A DNA stretch of 62,760 nucleotides from Tatumella sp. JGM91 (GCF_018257575.1 NZ_JAERJP010000020.1:1-62760), one strand, 5' to 3'; shown: positions 1 to 10,173, numbered from the stretch's first letter. Notes: a model not told the origin generated them from the letters alone. A program made the numbers and translations.

Positions 1-60
1 GTGGATGCGCATTATAGGGAGTTAATTTTTTCTGGCAAGGGTTTATTTTAAATTAATTAC
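1..60 (-). promoter_or_regulatory. rrn operon P1 promoter, firing out of the left edge
   Basis: On the minus strand there is a TATAAT -10 (bases 11-16) and a TTGCCA -35 (33-38) separated by 16 bp, the short spacing typical of rrn P1 promoters. The -10 is followed by the GC-rich discriminator GCGCATCC, and an A/T-rich UP-element-like tract lies at 39-60. The motif CTCCCTATAATGCGC is the familiar rrn P1 core. Transcription would start within the first few bases and leave the window, so a 16S gene should lie immediately to the left. E. coli also has an rrn operon directly downstream of clpB. Confidence 0.85.
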
Positions 61-68
61 TGACTGGC

Positions 69-98
69 GGGTTTTTATGCTTATCGCCGTAAAAACCC
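69..98. terminator. hairpin between clpB and rrn P1
   Basis: A 9-bp inverted repeat (69-77 with 90-98, loop of 12) has G/C at its base and A/T at its top. It lies between the clpB terminator and the rrn UP element. It could be a second terminator insulating rrn, but there is no proof of function. Confidence 0.3.
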
Positions 99-120
99 AC
101 AAACCAGGCCCCTGAGGCAG

Positions 121-149
121 CAAAAGCGGACATTAAATGTCCGCTTTTG
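121..149. terminator. clpB terminator (bidirectional hairpin)
   Basis: A near-perfect palindrome, 14 bases on each side around one central base, lies 20 bases past the clpB stop codon. The GCGGACATT arm is flanked by A4/T4 tracts on both sides, so it can act as an intrinsic terminator in either direction. Confidence 0.8.
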
Positions 150-168
150 CTGGTAAACAACATCCTGA

Positions 169-2742
169 TTACTGATGTGCGACTATTTTTCCGTCACTGA
201 CATCCATTTCGATGATTTTTCCCGGCACTAAATCTCCGGACAATATCTGTTGTGCCAGCGGGTTTTCTATTTCCTGCTGTATTGCCCTTTTCAGTGGACG
301 CGCACCATATACCGGATCGAACCCGGTCTGTCCCAGCAGTTTCAGAGCATCATCCGAGATATGCAACTGATAGCCACGCTCCTCAAGACGATGGTACAAA
401 CGTTGCAACTGAATCCGGGCAATTGAAGCGATATGTTCTGCCCCCAGCGGATGGAAGACCACCAGTTCATCTATACGGTTGATAAACTCCGGACGGAAAT
501 GGTGTCCGACAACACTCATTACCAGTGCTTTCATCTCGCCGTAGTCCAGTTCACCAAACCGTTCCTGAATTAAATCAGAGCCCAGATTAGAGGTCATGAT
601 GATAACCGCATTACGGAAATCAACAGTGCGCCCTTGTCCGTCAGTCAGGCGTCCGTCATCCAGCACCTGTAACAGAATGTTGAATACATCCGGATGCGCC
701 TTCTCAACTTCGTCGAGTAAGATAACTGAATACGGACGACGTCTGACGGCTTCGGTCAGGTAGCCGCCTTCTTCGTAACCGACATAACCCGGAGGTGCCC
801 CCACCAGCCTGGAGACCGAGTGTTTTTCCATAAACTCGGACATATCGATACGCACCATGGCTTCATCACTGTCAAACAGAAAATCAGCCAGTGCTTTACA
901 CAATTCTGTTTTACCTACCCCTGTCGGGCCGAGAAACAGGAAAGAACCTACCGGCCGGTTCGGATCTGCCAGTCCGGCACGGCTACGACGGATAGCATTA
1001 GACACAGCTTCGACGGCTTCATTTTGTCCGATGACACGACTGTGTAACGACTCTTCCATCCGCAACAGTTTATCCCTTTCTCCTTCCATCATCCTTGCCA
1101 CCGGGATACCGGTCCAGCGGGCCAGTACATCTGCAATTTCAACGTCAGTTACGCGGTTACGTAACATTTTCATTGATTTGCCTTCGGCCTGAGTGGCTGC
1201 TGCCAGCTGTTTTTCCAGATCAGGTATTTTGCCGTACTGTAATTCTGACATTTCCGCCAGGTCACCCGTACGACGAGCCTGTTCCAGAGTGATACGTGCC
1301 TGCTCCAGTTCAGCTTTAATATTCTGAGTACCGCTTAATGAGGCTTTTTCTGCTTTCCATTCTTCATCAAGCTCAGCATATTCACGTTCTTTCTGGCTGA
1401 GTTCCGTCTCCAGCATTTCCAGCCGTTTTACACTGGCATCATCTGATTCTTTCTTCAGTGCCTGCTGTTCCAGTTTTAGCTGGATAATACGACGTTCCAG
1501 CCGATCGAGTGATTCAGGTTTAGAATCAATCTGCATACGAATGCTTGACGCGGCTTCATCAATAAGGTCAATGGCTTTATCTGGCAGCTGACGATCAGCG
1601 ATATAGCGGTGCGACAGATTCGCCGCTGCAACAATTGCCGGATCGGTAATTTGTACGTGGTGATGTAATTCATAACGTTCTTTCAGGCCACGCAGAATCG
1701 CAATGGTGTCTTCAACTGTCGGCTCAGCGACCAGTACTTTCTGGAAACGACGCTCCAGTGCGGCATCCTTTTCTATATATTGACGATACTCATCCAGGGT
1801 AGTCGCGCCAACACAATGCAGCTCACCTCTTGCCAGGGCTGGTTTAAGCATATTACCGGCATCCATCGCACCATCGGCTTTACCGGCCCCAACCATAGTA
1901 TGCAGTTCATCAATAAACAGGATGACGTTACCTTCCTGTTTTGACAGATCATTGAGGACACCTTTCAGCCGTTCTTCAAATTCCCCGCGGAATTTTGCCC
2001 CGGCCACCAGCGCCCCCATATCCAGAGCCAGTACCCGGCGCCCTTTCAGGCCCTCAGGAACTTCGCCATTAATAATTCGCTGGGCCAGTCCTTCAACAAT
2101 CGCTGTTTTACCGACCCCGGGTTCACCGATTAATACCGGGTTGTTTTTAGTACGCCGTTGCAGTACCTGAATGGTTCGACGAATTTCTTCATCACGGCCT
2201 ATCACCGGATCCAGTTTGCCCTGCTCTGCCCGTTCGGTCAGATCGATAGTATACTTTTGTAATGCCTGCCGTTGATCCTCGGCACCTTGTTCATTCACTT
2301 TTTCGCCCCCACGCAACTGATCTATCGCACTGGTAAGTTTTTCACCGGTCGCCCCTGTTGATTTTAGTATATCAGCCAGAGATCCGCGTGATTCCAAAGC
2401 AGCAAGTACAAAGAGTTCAGATGAAATAAAACTGTCACCGCGTTTCTGCGCCAGTTTGTCGCACACATTCAGGACGCGAATTAAATCCGCAGAAGGCTGA
2501 ACATCACCATCGCTGCCTTCCACCTGTGGGAGCTGTTTAATCGCCCCGGTGATCTTCTCCTGCATTGCCGCAACATCCAGCCCGGCAGAGGAGAGTAAAG
2601 GACGCACCGATCCGCCTTCCTGAGACAGTAATGCACTCATAAGGTGGAGAGGTTCGATAAATTGGTTGTCGTTACCGAGCGCTAATGACTGAGCATCAGC
2701 CAGTGCTAATTGAAATTTATTGGTCAGACGATCCAGACGCAT
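169..2742 (-). CDS. clpB: ATP-dependent disaggregase ClpB
   Basis: Hexameric AAA+ Hsp100 chaperone of the cytoplasm that, with DnaK/DnaJ/GrpE, threads and rescues aggregated proteins after heat stress. The 857-residue length equals that of E. coli ClpB. In order there is an N-terminal Clp repeat domain (about 1-145), the first AAA+ module with Walker A GEPGVGKT near residue 206, a coiled-coil M-domain (about 410-525), and a second AAA+ module with GPTGVGKT near residue 605. The start has a good ribosome site (GGAGG) just upstream. A sigma-32-like promoter sits 40-70 bases ahead. Both the neighbour order (pgeF-rluD upstream, rrn downstream) and the sequence match the E. coli locus. Confidence 0.98.
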   Translation of the reverse strand: MRLDRLTNKFQLALADAQSLALGNDNQFIEPLHLMSALLSQEGGSVRPLLSSAGLDVAAMQEKITGAIKQLPQVEGSDGDVQPSADLIRVLNVCDKLAQKRGDSFISSELFVLAALESRGSLADILKSTGATGEKLTSAIDQLRGGEKVNEQGAEDQRQALQKYTIDLTERAEQGKLDPVIGRDEEIRRTIQVLQRRTKNNPVLIGEPGVGKTAIVEGLAQRIINGEVPEGLKGRRVLALDMGALVAGAKFRGEFEERLKGVLNDLSKQEGNVILFIDELHTMVGAGKADGAMDAGNMLKPALARGELHCVGATTLDEYRQYIEKDAALERRFQKVLVAEPTVEDTIAILRGLKERYELHHHVQITDPAIVAAANLSHRYIADRQLPDKAIDLIDEAASSIRMQIDSKPESLDRLERRIIQLKLEQQALKKESDDASVKRLEMLETELSQKEREYAELDEEWKAEKASLSGTQNIKAELEQARITLEQARRTGDLAEMSELQYGKIPDLEKQLAAATQAEGKSMKMLRNRVTDVEIADVLARWTGIPVARMMEGERDKLLRMEESLHSRVIGQNEAVEAVSNAIRRSRAGLADPNRPVGSFLFLGPTGVGKTELCKALADFLFDSDEAMVRIDMSEFMEKHSVSRLVGAPPGYVGYEEGGYLTEAVRRRPYSVILLDEVEKAHPDVFNILLQVLDDGRLTDGQGRTVDFRNAVIIMTSNLGSDLIQERFGELDYGEMKALVMSVVGHHFRPEFINRIDELVVFHPLGAEHIASIARIQLQRLYHRLEERGYQLHISDDALKLLGQTGFDPVYGARPLKRAIQQEIENPLAQQILSGDLVPGKIIEMDVSDGKIVAHQ

Positions 2743-2780
2743 AATTCCTCCTGTTAAAGGTCAAAATGCTACAGGAGATT

Positions 2781-2809
2781 AAATGAGGCCAATCCCTCAG
2801 ATATTCAAG
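2781..2809 (-). promoter_or_regulatory. sigma-32 heat-shock promoter of clpB
   Basis: Read on the minus strand, CTTGAAT (2803-2809) is followed after 14 bases by CCTCATTT (2781-2788). This fits the RpoH consensus CTTGAAA-N13/14-CCCCATNT. The 127-base gap between pgeF and clpB suggests clpB is transcribed on its own. Confidence 0.7.
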
Positions 2810-2868
2810 TTTAATGACCCGGAAAACAAAGAAAAATTAATACGGGCTGGATCGTCCAGCGGCTAAGA

Positions 2869-3600
2869 CTATATCAGCCACACCAAAGTTGCCATACGTC
2901 CGGTGATACTCTCTCTGCGATAAGAGAAAAAATCTTCACTTTGCTGATAGGTACAACGCCCGCCGCCCGAAACAGCAGTCACTCCGGCGCGGTTTAATCG
3001 CTGAGTAGCAAGTAACCAGAGGTCAGCCATAAATTTATGATTACGCGGACGGAAAGCCTGTCCGGCGGCTTTATCCACCGTCACAAAAGCATCGCGAACT
3101 TCAGGCCCTACTTCAAAAGCCTGCTGACTGATCGCCGGGCCCATCCAGGCAAGAATCTCAGACGGCGGGCAGTCAAACCCGTCCACTGTTTTTTCCAGCA
3201 CACCATCGCACAAGCCACGCCATCCGGCATGGGCCGCGGCGACCTGGCGGCCATCCCTCGAACAGAAGATCACCGGCAGACAGTCAGCGGTCATTACCGC
3301 ACACACCTGACCGGCGACTGTTGTCCGGCAGGCATCAGCAGTCATCGATTCTTCCGGGCCTGCGGGTAGCGAGACTACCCTGCTGCCATGCACCTGTGTC
3401 AGCCAGACAGGCATCGCGGGTAACCCGGCAATCTGGCACAACTGTCGGCGGTTGCTTTCAACATGTTGCGGATCATCCGCAACATGCGCTCCCAGATTAA
3501 AGCTGCTCCAGGGGCCCTGGCTGAATCCGCCAGTACGGGTTGTGGAGCAAGCTCTGACATTGGCCGGGGCCGGCCAGTCCGGGATAATCAATGAACTCAT
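2869..3600 (-). CDS. pgeF: PgeF (YfiH) laccase-domain protein, peptidoglycan editing factor
   Basis: Member of the YfiH/LACC1 family. E. coli PgeF edits the cytoplasmic peptidoglycan precursor, removing wrongly added L-Ser, and other family members have purine-nucleoside phosphorylase activity. The 243 residues contain the conserved zinc-site Cys/His motifs CAVMTADCLPVIFC and AAHAGWRG in the middle, and the C-terminal SYRRE motif. The start ATG overlaps the rluD stop by 4 bases (ATGA), so the two genes are translationally coupled, as in E. coli. Confidence 0.93.
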   Translation of the reverse strand: MSSLIIPDWPAPANVRACSTTRTGGFSQGPWSSFNLGAHVADDPQHVESNRRQLCQIAGLPAMPVWLTQVHGSRVVSLPAGPEESMTADACRTTVAGQVCAVMTADCLPVIFCSRDGRQVAAAHAGWRGLCDGVLEKTVDGFDCPPSEILAWMGPAISQQAFEVGPEVRDAFVTVDKAAGQAFRPRNHKFMADLWLLATQRLNRAGVTAVSGGGRCTYQQSEDFFSYRRESITGRMATLVWLI

Positions 3601-4577
3601 AACCAGTCCATTTCATCTTTATGTAATTCGGTGTCGGCTTTCATTGCTTCAATCAGTTCCACCATATCCTCAGGCAATGCCGCATGCCACTCCATCTGAA
3701 TACCGGTTATCGGATGGTATAAACGCAGCATGGTGGCATGCAGGGCCTGCCGGTCAAATTTCCGTAATACGGAAATAAAGTCGTCAGATGCTCCTTTGGG
3801 TGGCCGCGGGCGTCCGCCATATAATTGATCACCAACCAGCGGGTGGCTCAGATGTGCCATATGGACACGGATCTGGTGAGTTCGTCCCGTTTCAAGCCGC
3901 AGGCGTAAGCGAGTATAAGCACGAAAATGCTCCATAATGCGGTAATGGGTCACCGCTGGCTTACCCATCGGATGCACACTCATATGAGTACGCTTAGTCG
4001 GGTGGCGGGAAATCGGTTCATCGACCAAACCACCAGCCGTCATTGTACCAATCGCCACCGCTTCATATTCACGGGTGATTTCACGACGTTGCAGGCAGTC
4101 AACCAGATGTTTCTGTGCCTGTACCGTTTTTGCCACGACCATCAGCCCGGTGGTGTCTTTATCCAGTCGATGGACAATTCCGGCACGCGGTACGTCGGCA
4201 ATCGCCGGATAATGATACAGTAAGGCATTAAGTACCGTGCCATCCGGATTGCCCGCTCCCGGGTGTACCACTAGACCTCGCGGCTTATTGATAACTAAAA
4301 TATCATCATCCTCGTAAACAATATCGAGTGCGATATCCTGAGGTTCCCAGCGGGCCTCTTCTTCAATTTCGGCATCAATGTTTACCTGCTCGCCACCAAA
4401 AACTTTTTCTTTCGGGATCGTTGCTGTCACCCCGTTAAGGGTTACCCGTCCCTGCAAAATCCAGTCTTTTATGCGAGAACGTGAATAATCAGGGAACAAT
4501 TCCGCCAAAGACTGATCTAAGCGTTGTCCAAGTTGCGCTTCGGAGACTGTCGCGGTGAGTTGTACTTGTTGTGCCAT
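3597..4577 (-). CDS. rluD: 23S rRNA pseudouridine(1911/1915/1917) synthase RluD
   Basis: Converts three uridines in helix 69 of 23S rRNA to pseudouridine, which is needed for normal ribosome assembly and termination. The 326-residue length is standard. An S4-like RNA-binding domain is at about 18-80. The catalytic motif HRLDKDT (the Asp is the nucleophile in this family) is near residue 136, and RLETGRTHQIRVH is further downstream. It is the first gene of the rluD-pgeF operon and is divergent from bamD across a 128-base gap. Confidence 0.97.
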   Translation of the reverse strand: MAQQVQLTATVSEAQLGQRLDQSLAELFPDYSRSRIKDWILQGRVTLNGVTATIPKEKVFGGEQVNIDAEIEEEARWEPQDIALDIVYEDDDILVINKPRGLVVHPGAGNPDGTVLNALLYHYPAIADVPRAGIVHRLDKDTTGLMVVAKTVQAQKHLVDCLQRREITREYEAVAIGTMTAGGLVDEPISRHPTKRTHMSVHPMGKPAVTHYRIMEHFRAYTRLRLRLETGRTHQIRVHMAHLSHPLVGDQLYGGRPRPPKGASDDFISVLRKFDRQALHATMLRLYHPITGIQMEWHAALPEDMVELIEAMKADTELHKDEMDWL

Positions 4578-4705
4578 ATAAGCTTCTTTCGTTAACGTTG
4601 GGTTTTCACGGCAAAGCCGTTTACTATAATGTGCTATCTTAGCTGATCATCACCGGAAGCTTCACAGAAAGCTTCTGCTAAAACTTTGAGGATAATCATT
4701 TCGTC

Positions 4706-5440
4706 ATGACGCGTATGAAACATCTGGTGGCCGTTGCCACTCTGGGCCTGGCATTGGTGGGATGTTCCGGCTCTAAAGACATCGTCCCGGACAACCCACC
4801 GTCAGTTATCTATGCAACTGCCCAGCAAAAATTGCAGGACGGGAACTTTAAAGCAGCGATTACCCAGTTGGAAGCTCTGGATAATCGTTATCCGTTCGGG
4901 CCTTACTCCCAGCAGGTACAGCTTGATCTGATCTACGCTTATTATAAAAATGGTGATATGCCAATGGCACAGGCAACCATTATCCGCTATATGCGTCTGA
5001 ATCCGACCAGCCCGAATATTGACTATGTCCTGTATATGAAAGGCCTGACGGACATGTCACTGGATGAATCAGCGTTGCAGCATTTCTTCGGAATCGATCG
5101 TTCTGACAGAGACCCGAGTAATGCACGCCAGGCGTTTACTGATTTTTCTCAGTTATTACAAAACTACCCGCAAAGTCAGTATGCGGCCGATGCAAGGCAA
5201 CGGATGGTGGCTTTGAAAGACCGCCTGGCAAAATATGAACTCTCTGTGGCGCAATTCTATACCAAACGTGGTGCCTATGTCGCGGTTGTTAACCGTGTAG
5301 AGGGTATGCTCAGTAATTATCCTGATACCCGGGCTACTCATCAGGCACTGCCTCTGATGGAAAATGCTTACCGTCAAATGCAGATGAATACTGAAGCCGC
5401 TAAAGTGGCTAAACTGATCGCCGATAACCGCAGTAAATAA
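4706..5440 (+). CDS. bamD: outer-membrane assembly lipoprotein BamD
   Basis: Essential lipoprotein of the BAM complex that inserts beta-barrel proteins into the outer membrane. A lipoprotein signal peptide ends in LVGC, with Cys20 as the lipidated residue. The rest is five tetratricopeptide-like repeats, and the YPFGPYSQQ and DRSDRDP segments are diagnostic. At 244 residues it matches E. coli (245). It stands alone on the plus strand, divergent from rluD, and ends at a strong terminator. Confidence 0.97.
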   Translation: MTRMKHLVAVATLGLALVGCSGSKDIVPDNPPSVIYATAQQKLQDGNFKAAITQLEALDNRYPFGPYSQQVQLDLIYAYYKNGDMPMAQATIIRYMRLNPTSPNIDYVLYMKGLTDMSLDESALQHFFGIDRSDRDPSNARQAFTDFSQLLQNYPQSQYAADARQRMVALKDRLAKYELSVAQFYTKRGAYVAVVNRVEGMLSNYPDTRATHQALPLMENAYRQMQMNTEAAKVAKLIADNRSK

Positions 5441-5509
5441 CGACTGTCTGAATCTGATTCAGCACAGGCCGTCATCAGACTAATGCTTGTCAGTTAAGCC
5501 TTTAAGAAC

Positions 5510-5542
5510 GCCGCTGCGGATAACGCGGCGGCTTCTTTTTTT
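5510..5542 (+). terminator. bamD intrinsic terminator
   Basis: The stem GCCGCTGCG / CGCGGCGGC (5510-5518 with 5524-5532, one mismatch) is followed by CTTTTTTTT on the plus strand, 70 bases past the bamD stop. Confidence 0.85.
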
Positions 5543-5693
5543 CCGCCTGCAGATAATCGCTCTGCCGATGTCCGGGTAACACGAAATTTTCAGCCATCGC
5601 TCTGAGGTAGCATTTTTACGGCAGACAACAGGTCAGCTGAATTTCTCTGCCATTTTCTCAAAACCACCGCTTTGACAAAAAGTGACTTTATTT

Positions 5694-5709
5694 TGTGATG
5701 CAGATCACA
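5694..5709. promoter_or_regulatory. CRP-cAMP site upstream of raiA
   Basis: TGTGA-TGCAGA-TCACA matches both half-sites of the CRP consensus perfectly. It lies 63-78 bases before the raiA start. E. coli raiA is known to be CRP-responsive, so the assignment agrees with established knowledge. Confidence 0.75.
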
Positions 5710-5771
5710 TTATTGTTAGCACAAGCCGTTATTCTGGTAGTCAACCTATGGTAACGAGAGAGGTAAGTGCG

Positions 5772-6098
5772 ATGATCATTAATATCACCAGCAAACAAAT
5801 GGAAATTACCGACGCTATCCGCAACCATGTTGAAGAGCGTATTACCAAACTTGAGAAATGGCAGACACCGTTGATCAACCCGCATATCGTACTCTCGAAA
5901 GAACCTAAAGAATTTGTCGCAGATGCGACCATTAATACCCCTAATGGTCCACTGGTCGCGACCGGCCGTCACCAGGATATGTACGCGGCTATCAATGAAC
6001 TTATTAATAAACTGGAACGCCAGTTGAATAAAGTTCAGCATAAAGGTGAAGCACGAAGAGCTTCAGCCAGTGTAAAAGATATTATTCCTGCCGAATAA
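5772..6098 (+). CDS. raiA: ribosome-associated inhibitor RaiA (hibernation factor)
   Basis: Binds the 30S decoding region in stationary phase or cold shock and keeps 70S ribosomes inactive but unmade into dimers. The 108 residues begin [12 protein letters not shown] and contain [14 protein letters not shown], which are RaiA signatures. The open frame continues 30 codons upstream, but homology begins at ATG 5772, which is preceded by GAGAGGTAA, so this start is chosen. It has its own CRP site and its own terminator, as in E. coli. Confidence 0.96.
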   Translation: MIINITSKQMEITDAIRNHVEERITKLEKWQTPLINPHIVLSKEPKEFVADATINTPNGPLVATGRHQDMYAAINELINKLERQLNKVQHKGEARRASASVKDIIPAE

Positions 6099-6113
6099 TC
6101 CTTGTGATTGATG

Positions 6114-6135
6114 ACGCGCCTTCGGGCGCGTTTTT
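6114..6135 (+). terminator. raiA intrinsic terminator
   Basis: The ACGCGCC-TTCG-GGCGCGT tetraloop hairpin is followed directly by T5, 16 bases after the raiA stop. Confidence 0.9.
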
Positions 6136-6193
6136 AGTTGACGCATCCCGCAGCAAAAGCTACTCTCGGACTCTGTCAGTTAAGGAATATCAC

Positions 6194-6253
6194 ATGCAGA
6201 CTACCCTGTTTTTCTTCTCATTCTTTTTTAGCCTAATCGCTCCCGGGAGATGA
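6194..6253 (+). CDS. pheL: pheA operon leader peptide PheL
   Basis: A 19-codon frame encodes MQTTLFFFSFFFSLIAPGR, with six Phe codons in two runs of three. This is the sensor of Phe-tRNA charging in pheA attenuation. An AAGGA ribosome site lies 8 bases ahead. The peptide differs from E. coli PheL at its ends but keeps the FFFxFFF core. A terminator hairpin (6290-6316) follows, and pheA begins 94 bases after the leader stop. Confidence 0.9.
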   Translation: MQTTLFFFSFFFSLIAPGR

Positions 6254-6289
6254 TTCGTCCTGTAAGAATGAATGAGAAGACGAACAGAA

Positions 6290-6316
6290 AAGCCTCCCCC
6301 AGGGAGGCTTTTTTAT
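6290..6316 (+). terminator. pheA attenuator terminator
   Basis: The AAGCCTCCC / GGGAGGCTT stem (6290-6298 with 6302-6310) is followed by a T run. It lies between the pheL stop and pheA. The region 6254-6289 can supply the competing anti-terminator arm. Ribosome stalling at the Phe codons would favour read-through. Confidence 0.88.
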
Positions 6317-6346
6317 TGGGACTAAAATAACAGGATACAGGTGACA

Positions 6347-7510
6347 ATGATGAGTGCCGACCACTCTTTAGAGCATTTGCGGGACAAAATCAGCCAGCTG
6401 GATAATCAGCTGCTGGCATTACTGGCCGAACGACGGGATGTTGCAGTCGCAGTCGGTAACTTTAAACTGGCAACCCACCGGCCGGTCCGCGATGCAGAAA
6501 GAGAAAAACAGCTGCTTGAATTATTGATTAATAAAGGTAAAAAGCTATCGTTAGACAGCCATTTTGTCACCCGTGTATTTCAGCTGATTATTGAAGAGTC
6601 GGTCCTGACTCAGCAGGCATTATTGCAAAAAGCGCTCAATCAGCCTCAGGAAAACAGTGCCAGGATCGCTTTCCTCGGACCTAAAGGTTCGTATTCACAC
6701 CTCGCTGCCCGCCAGTATGCATCACGGCACTTCGCCCACCTGACCGAGATTGGTTGCAGTAAATTTCAGGATATTTTACAACAGGTGGATTCCGGTCTGG
6801 CGGATTATGCCGTGCTGCCACTGGAGAACACCAGTTCAGGGTCGATTAATGATGTCTATGACCTGCTACAACATACCCGGTTACATATTGTCGGAGAAAT
6901 GACCCAGCCGATTGATCACTGCGTATTAGTCCCTGCAGAAACATCACTGGACGACATCACTACAGTGTACAGCCATCCACAGCCTTTCCAGCAATGCAGT
7001 CAGTTTCTGAACCGCTACCCTCATTGGAAAATTGAGTACACAGAAAGTACCGCGGCTGCAATGGAAAAAGTCGCGGCCATGCAGGATAAAGGTGCTGTGG
7101 CTCTGGGCAGTGAGGCCGGCGGTAAACTCTATAATCTGCAGGTACTGGAACGTAATCTGGCCAATCAGCAGCAAAATATCACCCGCTTTATTATCCTGGC
7201 ACGTAAACCGGTTCGCGTATCCGAGCAGGTCCCTGCAAAAACGACCTTACTGATGGCTACGGGGCAACAGTCGGGAGCTCTGGTCGATGCGCTGCTGGTA
7301 CTGAGAAAACAGGGGCTGATTATGACAAAACTGGAGTCCCGTCCTATTCACGGGAATCCGTGGGAAGAGATGTTTTACCTCGATATTCAGGCCAACGTTC
7401 ATTCGGCAGCAATGAAACAGGCGATTGAAGAGCTGACGGCACTGACCCGTTTTATTAAGGTTCTGGGCTGTTACCCGGGAGAGGATGTTATTCCCGTCTC
7501 CGCAGGCTGA
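6347..7510 (+). CDS. pheA: bifunctional chorismate mutase / prephenate dehydratase PheA
   Basis: Turns chorismate to prephenate and then to phenylpyruvate, the committed branch to phenylalanine. An N-terminal AroQ chorismate mutase covers about 1-95, with LLALLAERR and RPVRD. Prephenate dehydratase covers about 105-285, with [15 protein letters not shown] and the [15 protein letters not shown] segment. A C-terminal ACT domain carries the GALV and ESRP motifs for Phe feedback inhibition. ATG 6347 has CAGG five bases ahead; an in-frame GTG at 6341 or ATG at 6350 are alternatives. The gene is controlled by pheL attenuation. Confidence 0.97.
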   Translation: MMSADHSLEHLRDKISQLDNQLLALLAERRDVAVAVGNFKLATHRPVRDAEREKQLLELLINKGKKLSLDSHFVTRVFQLIIEESVLTQQALLQKALNQPQENSARIAFLGPKGSYSHLAARQYASRHFAHLTEIGCSKFQDILQQVDSGLADYAVLPLENTSSGSINDVYDLLQHTRLHIVGEMTQPIDHCVLVPAETSLDDITTVYSHPQPFQQCSQFLNRYPHWKIEYTESTAAAMEKVAAMQDKGAVALGSEAGGKLYNLQVLERNLANQQQNITRFIILARKPVRVSEQVPAKTTLLMATGQQSGALVDALLVLRKQGLIMTKLESRPIHGNPWEEMFYLDIQANVHSAAMKQAIEELTALTRFIKVLGCYPGEDVIPVSAG

Positions 7511-7518
7511 CAGCAATT

Positions 7519-7541
7519 ACGGGCACCGGAAAGGTGCCCGT
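7519..7541. terminator. hairpin between convergent pheA and tyrA
   Basis: ACGGGCACC / GGTGCCCGT is a 9-bp perfect stem with a GGAAA loop, 8 bases past the pheA stop. It has no long T run on either side. Its position between convergent genes suggests a shared terminator. Confidence 0.6.
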
Positions 7542-7560
7542 GAAAGATCATCCGCAAATA

Positions 7561-8682
7561 TTATTGGCGATTATCATTCGCCGAACGTAACAGTCCGCGA
7601 CTTTCGGCAAGAAACGAATCAGCGTAGTCACCAAACCAGTGTTTAATCCCCCGGAAGCTTTCAATAAATGCAGCTTTATCCCCGCTTTCCAGCAGACTTA
7701 TCGCCTCACCAAACCGCATATAATAACGTTTGATTAATGCCAGATTTGATTCCGAAGACATAATAATATCCGCATATAACTGGGGATCCTGAGCAAATAA
7801 GCGCCCCACCATTGCCAGTTCGAGACGATAGATAGGTGATGACAAGGCCAGTAACTGAGCAAGATCGATATTTTCTTCCGCTAAGTGCAACCCATAGGCA
7901 AAGGTCGCAAAATGACGTAACGCCTGAATAAAGGCCATATTCTGGTCATGTTCCACGGCACTGGTGCGATGTAAACGTGCCCCCCATACCTGAATTTGTT
8001 CAAGCAGCCACTGGTAAGCTTCCGGCTGCCGTCCGTCACACCATACCACCACCTGTTTTGCCAGGCTTCCGCTGTCCGGGCCAAACATCGGATGAAGTCC
8101 GAGTACCGGTCCCGGATGCGCAGCCAGCATCGCCTGTAATGGTTTATTTTTGATCGACGAGAGATCCAGCAGAATACAGTTTTCCGGTAACGGTGGCAGC
8201 TGATTAATCACCTGCTCAGTCAGATGGATAGGTACACTGATGATCACCATCCCTGCACCGGCAAGCAGCTGTTCAGCCTGTCCCCAGTCATCTTTGTCCA
8301 GTGAGCGAACCTGATACCCTGACAAGGTCAGCATTTTGCTGAATAGCTGCCCCATCTGGCCATTTCCTCCGACAATCACTACCGGCCCCAAATCAGGCTT
8401 CAGTGTTTTAAATCCTTTATCATTTTCACTGGAGTAGGATTCACGCATCACCCGGCGCAAAACGTCTTCAATCAGATCGGCAGGAACCCCAAGCTGTTCA
8501 GCTTCCTTACGCCGCGAAGCCAGCATACTGGCTTCACGTTCAGGGACATAAATGGGTAGCCCGTAACGACTTTTTACTTCACCAACTTCTGCAACCAGTT
8601 CAAGACGCTTCGCCAGTAATTCCAGCAGTGCTTTATCTGTTTCATCAATTTTATCGCGTAGCGCGGTCAGCTCTGCCACCAT
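7561..8682 (-). CDS. tyrA: bifunctional chorismate mutase / prephenate dehydrogenase TyrA
   Basis: Makes 4-hydroxyphenylpyruvate, the tyrosine precursor, from chorismate. It has an N-terminal AroQ-type mutase (about 1-90, [17 protein letters not shown]) and a NAD-binding prephenate dehydrogenase with the Rossmann motif [13 protein letters not shown] near residue 102 and [10 protein letters not shown] downstream. At 373 residues it equals E. coli TyrA. It starts 3 bases after the aroF stop, so aroF-tyrA is one operon under the TyrR sites upstream of aroF. Confidence 0.97.
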   Translation of the reverse strand: MVAELTALRDKIDETDKALLELLAKRLELVAEVGEVKSRYGLPIYVPEREASMLASRRKEAEQLGVPADLIEDVLRRVMRESYSSENDKGFKTLKPDLGPVVIVGGNGQMGQLFSKMLTLSGYQVRSLDKDDWGQAEQLLAGAGMVIISVPIHLTEQVINQLPPLPENCILLDLSSIKNKPLQAMLAAHPGPVLGLHPMFGPDSGSLAKQVVVWCDGRQPEAYQWLLEQIQVWGARLHRTSAVEHDQNMAFIQALRHFATFAYGLHLAEENIDLAQLLALSSPIYRLELAMVGRLFAQDPQLYADIIMSSESNLALIKRYYMRFGEAISLLESGDKAAFIESFRGIKHWFGDYADSFLAESRGLLRSANDNRQ

Positions 8683-8685
8683 GAC

Positions 8686-9762
8686 TTATAACACCTCTGT
8701 TGAGGTCTGCCGCGCAAAGCACATATCCTGATGGATATCGCGTAGCAGATTCTCTGTCGTTTCCCAGCTAATACAGGCATCGGTCACCGAGACGCCGTAA
8801 CGCATTTCAGAACGTGGCTGTTCGGATGACTGATTCCCTTCATAAATATTACTTTCCAGCATTAATCCAATAACAGAACGGTTGCCGTCTTTGATTTGTG
8901 CCATCGCTGACTCTGCTACCGCTGCCTGACGGCGGAAATCTTTACTGGAATTGCCATGACTGCAATCTATCATCAATGAAGGTTTCAATCCTGCCTTCTG
9001 CATTTCTTTTTCACAGGCAGCAACGTCTGTCGGGCTGTAATTCGGGGTTTTTCCGCCACGCAAAATCACATGACCATCCGGGTTACCACGGGTCTGTAGT
9101 AAACTGACCTGCCCCGCCTGATTGATCCCCATAAAGCGATGGGGCATAGCTGCGGCACGTAATGCATTAATCGCAGTACTCAGGCTGCCATCGGTACCGT
9201 TTTTAAAGCCAACGGGTAAGGATAAGCCGGATGCCATTTCACGGTGAGTCTGGGATTCTGTGGTGCGGGCTCCGATAGCTGCCCAGCTGAAAAGATCCCC
9301 CAGATATTGTGGCGAATTAGGATCCAGCGCTTCAGTGGCCAGAGGCAGCCCCATCGCTACTAATTTCACCAGCAGTTCGCGGGCAATATGTAACCCCTGT
9401 TCAACATCAAAAGATCCGTCCATATGCGGATCATTAATCAGACCCTTCCAGCCGACTGTCGTACGTGGTTTTTCAAAATAAACACGCATCACCAGGCAAA
9501 GACTGTCGCTGTATTTATCCGCCAGCACTTTATAACGACGGGCATATTCGAGAGCTGCCTCAGGATCATGAATCGAGCATGGTCCGCACACCACCAGCAA
9601 ACGACGATCTTTTCCCGAAATAATGTCAGAGATAACCCGGCGGGATTCAGCAACCTGTAATGCCTGCTGTTCTGTGAGCGGAAAGCGGGCTTTCAGCTGT
9701 TGCGGGGTAATCATTATCTGTTCATCAGTAATATGTACGTTATTCAGTGCATCTTTGTGCAT
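8686..9762 (-). CDS. aroF: 3-deoxy-7-phosphoheptulonate synthase, Tyr-sensitive (AroF)
   Basis: First enzyme of the shikimate pathway, condensing phosphoenolpyruvate with erythrose-4-phosphate. It is the tyrosine-feedback-sensitive isozyme: it is closest in sequence to AroF (HKDALNNVHITDEQ start, GPCSIHDPEAALEYARR, NPDGHVILRGG, MIDCSHGNSSKD) and it is paired with tyrA. The open frame extends 33 codons upstream through the promoter, but the homologous start is ATG 9762, giving 358 residues. Two TyrR boxes lie about 95-160 bases upstream. Confidence 0.96.
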   Translation of the reverse strand: MHKDALNNVHITDEQIMITPQQLKARFPLTEQQALQVAESRRVISDIISGKDRRLLVVCGPCSIHDPEAALEYARRYKVLADKYSDSLCLVMRVYFEKPRTTVGWKGLINDPHMDGSFDVEQGLHIARELLVKLVAMGLPLATEALDPNSPQYLGDLFSWAAIGARTTESQTHREMASGLSLPVGFKNGTDGSLSTAINALRAAAMPHRFMGINQAGQVSLLQTRGNPDGHVILRGGKTPNYSPTDVAACEKEMQKAGLKPSLMIDCSHGNSSKDFRRQAAVAESAMAQIKDGNRSVIGLMLESNIYEGNQSSEQPRSEMRYGVSVTDACISWETTENLLRDIHQDMCFARQTSTEVL

Positions 9763-9854
9763 GGTTAGGATCCTGTTGATATGGCCGCTGACAGTCTGAT
9801 TATATTTACTGCTCGACAGACTATCACAATAAGTAAAGTATTCAATCCATATGG

Positions 9855-9872
9855 TGTACACTTATGTTTACA
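9855..9872. promoter_or_regulatory. TyrR box 1 (aroF-tyrA)
   Basis: TGTACA-N6-TTTACA matches the TyrR consensus TGTAAA-N6-TTTACA at 11 of 12 defined positions. It is close to the likely aroF promoter and so is placed for tyrosine-dependent repression. Confidence 0.8.
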
Positions 9873-9905
9873 AAAATCAATTTAAAGCCTTAATCTCACT
9901 CTTAA

Positions 9906-9923
9906 TGTAAACATTTGATTACA
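9906..9923. promoter_or_regulatory. TyrR box 2 (aroF-tyrA)
   Basis: TGTAAA-N6-ATTACA matches the consensus at 11 of 12 positions. It is 51 bp from box 1, about five helical turns, which suits cooperative TyrR binding. E. coli aroF also has multiple TyrR boxes. Confidence 0.75.
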
Positions 9924-10154
9924 CCAATCCTGGATAAACTACTGAAGTTATTAGTGTTCGATAAATAAGAGTAAAAAGCCTGGCGGTGTTGTTTTCTGCT
10001 AACGGGAATGACAATAGGCCGGGGTTCCGGGCGCAAGAAAACTATACATAGAAATAAACAGCCCCAGGCTATCCGCAGACTTTCCTGACGGGGATATCGG
10101 GAAATGAATGGCTGCGAACTTTTTGTTATGTCTCTATTTCTGAACCTTGCTGAT

Positions 10155-10173
10155 GGCCGAACCCGGCCTTTTT
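10155..10173 (+). terminator. orphan intrinsic terminator on the plus strand
   Basis: A 5-bp GC stem with an AACC loop is followed by TTTTT on the plus strand. No plus-strand gene precedes it: aroF and the rcnB-like genes are both on the minus strand. It may end a small RNA or be chance. Confidence 0.4.

Noticed and set aside
69-98. Hairpin near the left edge as an rrn regulatory element
   Set aside because: It lies upstream of the UP element and could equally be a second clpB terminator, so it is listed only as a low-confidence hairpin.
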